A stretch of DNA of 64,000 bases, taken from assembly GCF_000335475.2 (NCBI RefSeq), contig NZ_ANAH02000007.1, forward strand, positions 496,001-560,000, in the 5' to 3' direction. This document shows positions 61,788-64,000 of this stretch, piece by piece. Numbering within the stretch: the stretch's first letter is position 1; every line of letters begins with the position of its first letter. Origin of the DNA: Cystobacter fuscus DSM 2262. Lineage in GTDB: Bacteria > Myxococcota > Myxococcia > Myxococcales > Myxococcaceae. The notes beneath the pieces were generated by a model. The model had not been told where the DNA came from. It saw only the letters and a program-made list of their open reading frames with translations, and did not search any database. A program made the position numbers and the translations under genes.

Positions 61788-63038
61788 ATGGACGTTACCT
61801 CGACCAACACCGCGAACAATGACACCGTCAACATGCAGAAGCGCGAGCGCATCCGCCTCGAGCGCGTGGAGGGGGATCGCAACCGGGTGGAGGAAGCCGG
61901 CTCGCTCATCGTCTGGTTCGACACGGCCGGGCTGGCCACTCCCGCGGACTGCGAGGGCATGCTCGGGCGGATCGTCAACCAGGCCTACACCGGCGTCGTC
62001 CTCTACCCGGAGAACGTCGCCGCGCTCGCGCCGGCCATCCCGGCGCGGGTGATCAAGGTGCTCCATGCCCCGCGCATCGAGGACCTCGAGCGGCTCAAGA
62101 CGCTGCCCCAGGGCGGTCAGAGCTTCGTGGTGGCGAGCCCCGAAGTCCAGGTGCTGCAGAAGGCCGCGGAGCTGGGGTTCAACACCTGCTACCGCGCCTA
62201 CGTGGATGACGGGGACAGCCTCCATGCGTCCATCCAGGAAGGCGTCCACCATGCCTACCTGATGGTGCGCTTCCGGGATCCCACCAACATCCCGCTGGAG
62301 CTGGTGATCGCCTCGCTGCAGGCCACGCGCACCGTGCTCATCAAGGAGATCAACACCCCGACGGACGTGGATGACGCCATCGTCACCCTGGGCGTCATGG
62401 AGGTGGGCGCGGACGGCGTCATGTTCTCGCCGCGCTCACACGGCGCGCTGAGCGAGTTCGTCTCGCGGCTCGGCCGGATGGATCGCGCGGCGACGAAGGT
62501 GGAGGTGGCCAGCGTGGTGCGCAGCGTGCCCATCGGCATGGGCTACCGCAGCTGCATCGACACCACGACGCTCTTCTCCCCGACGGAGGGCATGCTGGTG
62601 GGCTCCACCTCGCAGGGCGGAATCCTGTGCTGCCCCGAGGTCTTCTTCCTGCCGTACATGGAGCTGCGCCCCTTCCGGGTGAACGCCGGTGCCGTGCACA
62701 GCTACGTCTACAACTACAACAACCGCACGGACTACATGAGCGAGCTGCGCGCGGGCGCGTCCATCATGCTGGTGGACCACACCGGCAAGACGCGCCGCTC
62801 CAGCGTCGGCCGGATGAAGACGGAGGTGCGGCCCCTGCGCCTCATCGAGGTCGAGTTCGCCAGCGGCGAGCGCATCAACGCCATCATGCAGGACGACTGG
62901 CACGTGCGGATCTTCTCCGACGAGGCCAAGCCGCTGAACATCACCGCCCTCAAGCCCGGCGACAAGGTGCTCGGCCACCTGGCCCAGCCCGGCCGGCACG
63001 TGGGCATCAAGGTCGACGAGCACATCATCGAGACCTGA
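61788..63038 (+). CDS. 3-Dehydroquinate synthase II-like enzyme (GriH type)
   Basis: A 416-residue protein of the archaeal-type dehydroquinate synthase II family. Conserved stretches include SLIVWFDTAG at the N-terminus, IKEINTPTDVDDAI, GMGYRSCIDTTTL and VNAGAVHSYVYNYNNRTDYMSEL. In bacteria with the normal shikimate route this family usually works as GriH, turning the GriI product into 3-amino-4-hydroxybenzoate. The next gene is the GriI homologue, which supports that role. The ATG at 61788 (GTGGAG upstream) is chosen over 61764. The Ser/Thr/Asn-rich N-terminal 20 residues are not conserved in the family as far as I know. Confidence 0.88.
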   Translation: MDVTSTNTANNDTVNMQKRERIRLERVEGDRNRVEEAGSLIVWFDTAGLATPADCEGMLGRIVNQAYTGVVLYPENVAALAPAIPARVIKVLHAPRIEDLERLKTLPQGGQSFVVASPEVQVLQKAAELGFNTCYRAYVDDGDSLHASIQEGVHHAYLMVRFRDPTNIPLELVIASLQATRTVLIKEINTPTDVDDAIVTLGVMEVGADGVMFSPRSHGALSEFVSRLGRMDRAATKVEVASVVRSVPIGMGYRSCIDTTTLFSPTEGMLVGSTSQGGILCCPEVFFLPYMELRPFRVNAGAVHSYVYNYNNRTDYMSELRAGASIMLVDHTGKTRRSSVGRMKTEVRPLRLIEVEFASGERINAIMQDDWHVRIFSDEAKPLNITALKPGDKVLGHLAQPGRHVGIKVDEHIIET

Positions 63039-63088
63039 GCCGCATCCCCATCGAAGCACTTCATTTCAAGCAGGAGGAAACTGTCATC

Positions 63089-63952
63089 ATGAATGGAACC
63101 GCCAAACGCATCCGCTGGTCGCATTTCGTGGACCGCCGGAGCGGACGGGGAATCATCGTCCCCATGGATCATGGGCTGACGATTGGACCGGTGGAGGGCC
63201 TGGCCAGCGTGGAGCAGTTGTCGCGCTGGATAGGCCATCCGGGCATCACGGGGATCATCGCCCACAAGGGCATGGTGGAGCGACTCGGGAGCCACGGGCT
63301 GTTGAATGGCATCGGCGTCATGATCCACCTCAATGGCATGATGTCGCTGGCCCCGACACCGGACCGCAAGGAGCGGCTGACCTCGGTGGAGGCGGCACTC
63401 CGCCTCGGGGCGGACGCGGTCTCCCTCCAGCTCAACTTCGATGGGAAGAACGACGCCCACAACCTGGCCCAGCTCGGGGAGGTGGTGGACGAGGCCCAGC
63501 AGTACGGCCTGCCCGTGCTCACCATGCTCTACGACAAGGTCTCCTGCGACGCGCAGGAGCAGCGCGTGAACAGGCTCAAGCACCTGATGCGCGCGTGCGT
63601 GGAGCTGGGCACGGACGCGCTCAAGCTGGCCGCGCCGGATGACCTGGCGCTGATGCCCACCCTGCTCGAGGGCATCAAGGAGCACACCGCCGTGTTCTTC
63701 GCGGGGGGAGCGATGCGCTCGGAAGCGGAGATCCTCATGATGGCCGAGGAGGTGGTGCGCTGCGGCGCCACCGGGCTGTGCGTGGGACGCAACATCTTCC
63801 AGCGGGAGTCCGCTCGCGCCACGCTCAGCCGTCTGCAGGAGGTGGTCCTGGGGAGCAACACCGTGGTGCCGGAGCCCACCCTCACCTGGTCCCTACCCGA
63901 CCACGCGCCCCAGGTGCGCTGGTCCCCCGTGGTGGAAGAGGTCGTGAAATGA
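63089..63952 (+). CDS. Class I aldolase, GriI/ADH-synthase type
   Basis: A 287-residue TIM-barrel Schiff-base aldolase of the DhnA family. Visible are IVPMDHGLTIGP at the N-terminus, HLNGMMSLAPTPD, the likely Schiff-base lysine in LGTDALKLAAPDD and the phosphate-binding FFAGGAMRSEAE and GATGLCVGRNIF. GriI of grixazone synthesis joins aspartate semialdehyde and dihydroxyacetone phosphate to give the C7 precursor of 3,4-AHBA. The ATG at 63089 has a strong AGGAGG. It follows the GriH-type gene by 50 bp and overlaps the next start. Confidence 0.88.
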   Translation: MNGTAKRIRWSHFVDRRSGRGIIVPMDHGLTIGPVEGLASVEQLSRWIGHPGITGIIAHKGMVERLGSHGLLNGIGVMIHLNGMMSLAPTPDRKERLTSVEAALRLGADAVSLQLNFDGKNDAHNLAQLGEVVDEAQQYGLPVLTMLYDKVSCDAQEQRVNRLKHLMRACVELGTDALKLAAPDDLALMPTLLEGIKEHTAVFFAGGAMRSEAEILMMAEEVVRCGATGLCVGRNIFQRESARATLSRLQEVVLGSNTVVPEPTLTWSLPDHAPQVRWSPVVEEVVK

Positions 63953-64000
63953 AGCCCACGGTCATGAGCCATCCCCCTACGGGGGGATGTGTGTTCCAGA
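63949..64000 (+). CDS. Next gene of the biosynthetic operon, N-terminal fragment
   Basis: The ATG at 63949 overlaps the stop of the aldolase gene (ATGA) and opens MKPTVMSHPPTGGCVFQ before the window ends. Seventeen residues are too few to name a family. Coupling shows the operon continues to the right. Confidence 0.5.
   Translation, partial: MKPTVMSHPPTGGCVFQ

Overview
The window is GC-rich, gene-dense chromosomal DNA of a myxobacterium, most likely of the Cystobacterineae (Archangium/Cystobacter-like). This rests on protein families I recognise as typical of Myxococcota (a DUF6310 lipoprotein with a DUF5953 partner, an apparent DUF2381 remnant), NtrC-type two-component genes and many secreted lipoproteins. 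Only 2 tRNAs, no rRNA, no CRISPR array and no intact insertion sequence were seen. The taxon is an inference.

Layout. 0-5 kb: a minus-strand sugar-uptake operon, ROK regulator > double ATPase > permease > binding protein > sugar isomerase (cut by the window edge). 5-11 kb: rarA, then a histidine kinase/NtrC pair with a sigma-54 promoter and palindromic upstream sites, then a diguanylate cyclase. 10.8-16.3 kb: a small glycolipid/glycan-type group (dolichol-phosphate-mannose-like transferase, ChbG deacetylase, methyltransferase, PIG-V-like membrane transferase) and a secreted CocE/NonD hydrolase. 16.3-21.1 kb: fadJ-fadI with a palindromic operator, then hemE. 21.2-21.5 kb: tRNA-Val and tRNA-Asp with promoter and terminator.

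The tRNA locus marks the start of an accessory region (21.5-41.7 kb). It holds a DUF2381 remnant, a DUF6310 toxin-like lipoprotein whose DUF5953 immunity partner is broken, an OmpR/HisKA two-component system, and a run of exported enzymes: two DUF6351 lipoproteins, a cytochrome-like/DUF1501 trio, a carboxylesterase, a tannase-type esterase and two other alpha/beta hydrolases. A leader cassette of about 150-330 bp that carries pieces of the histidine kinase gene, and twice the same lipoprotein signal peptide, is present three times in front of three different genes. This points to shuffling of a promoter/signal-peptide module. 41.7-45.9 kb holds SDR/AraC and LysR/MFS pairs, each around a divergent control region with clear dyads.

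45.8-56.2 kb is a tight minus-strand operon for a giant (1899-residue) multicopper oxidase of the MofA/MnxG manganese-oxidase type, a beta-propeller protein, a tandem SCO copper chaperone and an unusual cytochrome c-LivJ fusion. After a Coq4-like gene and a cysteine-rich metallothionein-like lipoprotein, 58.3 kb to the right edge holds a plus-strand biosynthetic operon: two phenylacetate-CoA-ligase-like adenylating enzymes, an amidohydrolase, and homologues of the two enzymes (GriH/GriI type) that make 3-amino-4-hydroxybenzoate. That set is what benzoxazole-type assembly from an ortho-aminophenol would need, and it is the most interesting candidate system here. The operon continues past the window.
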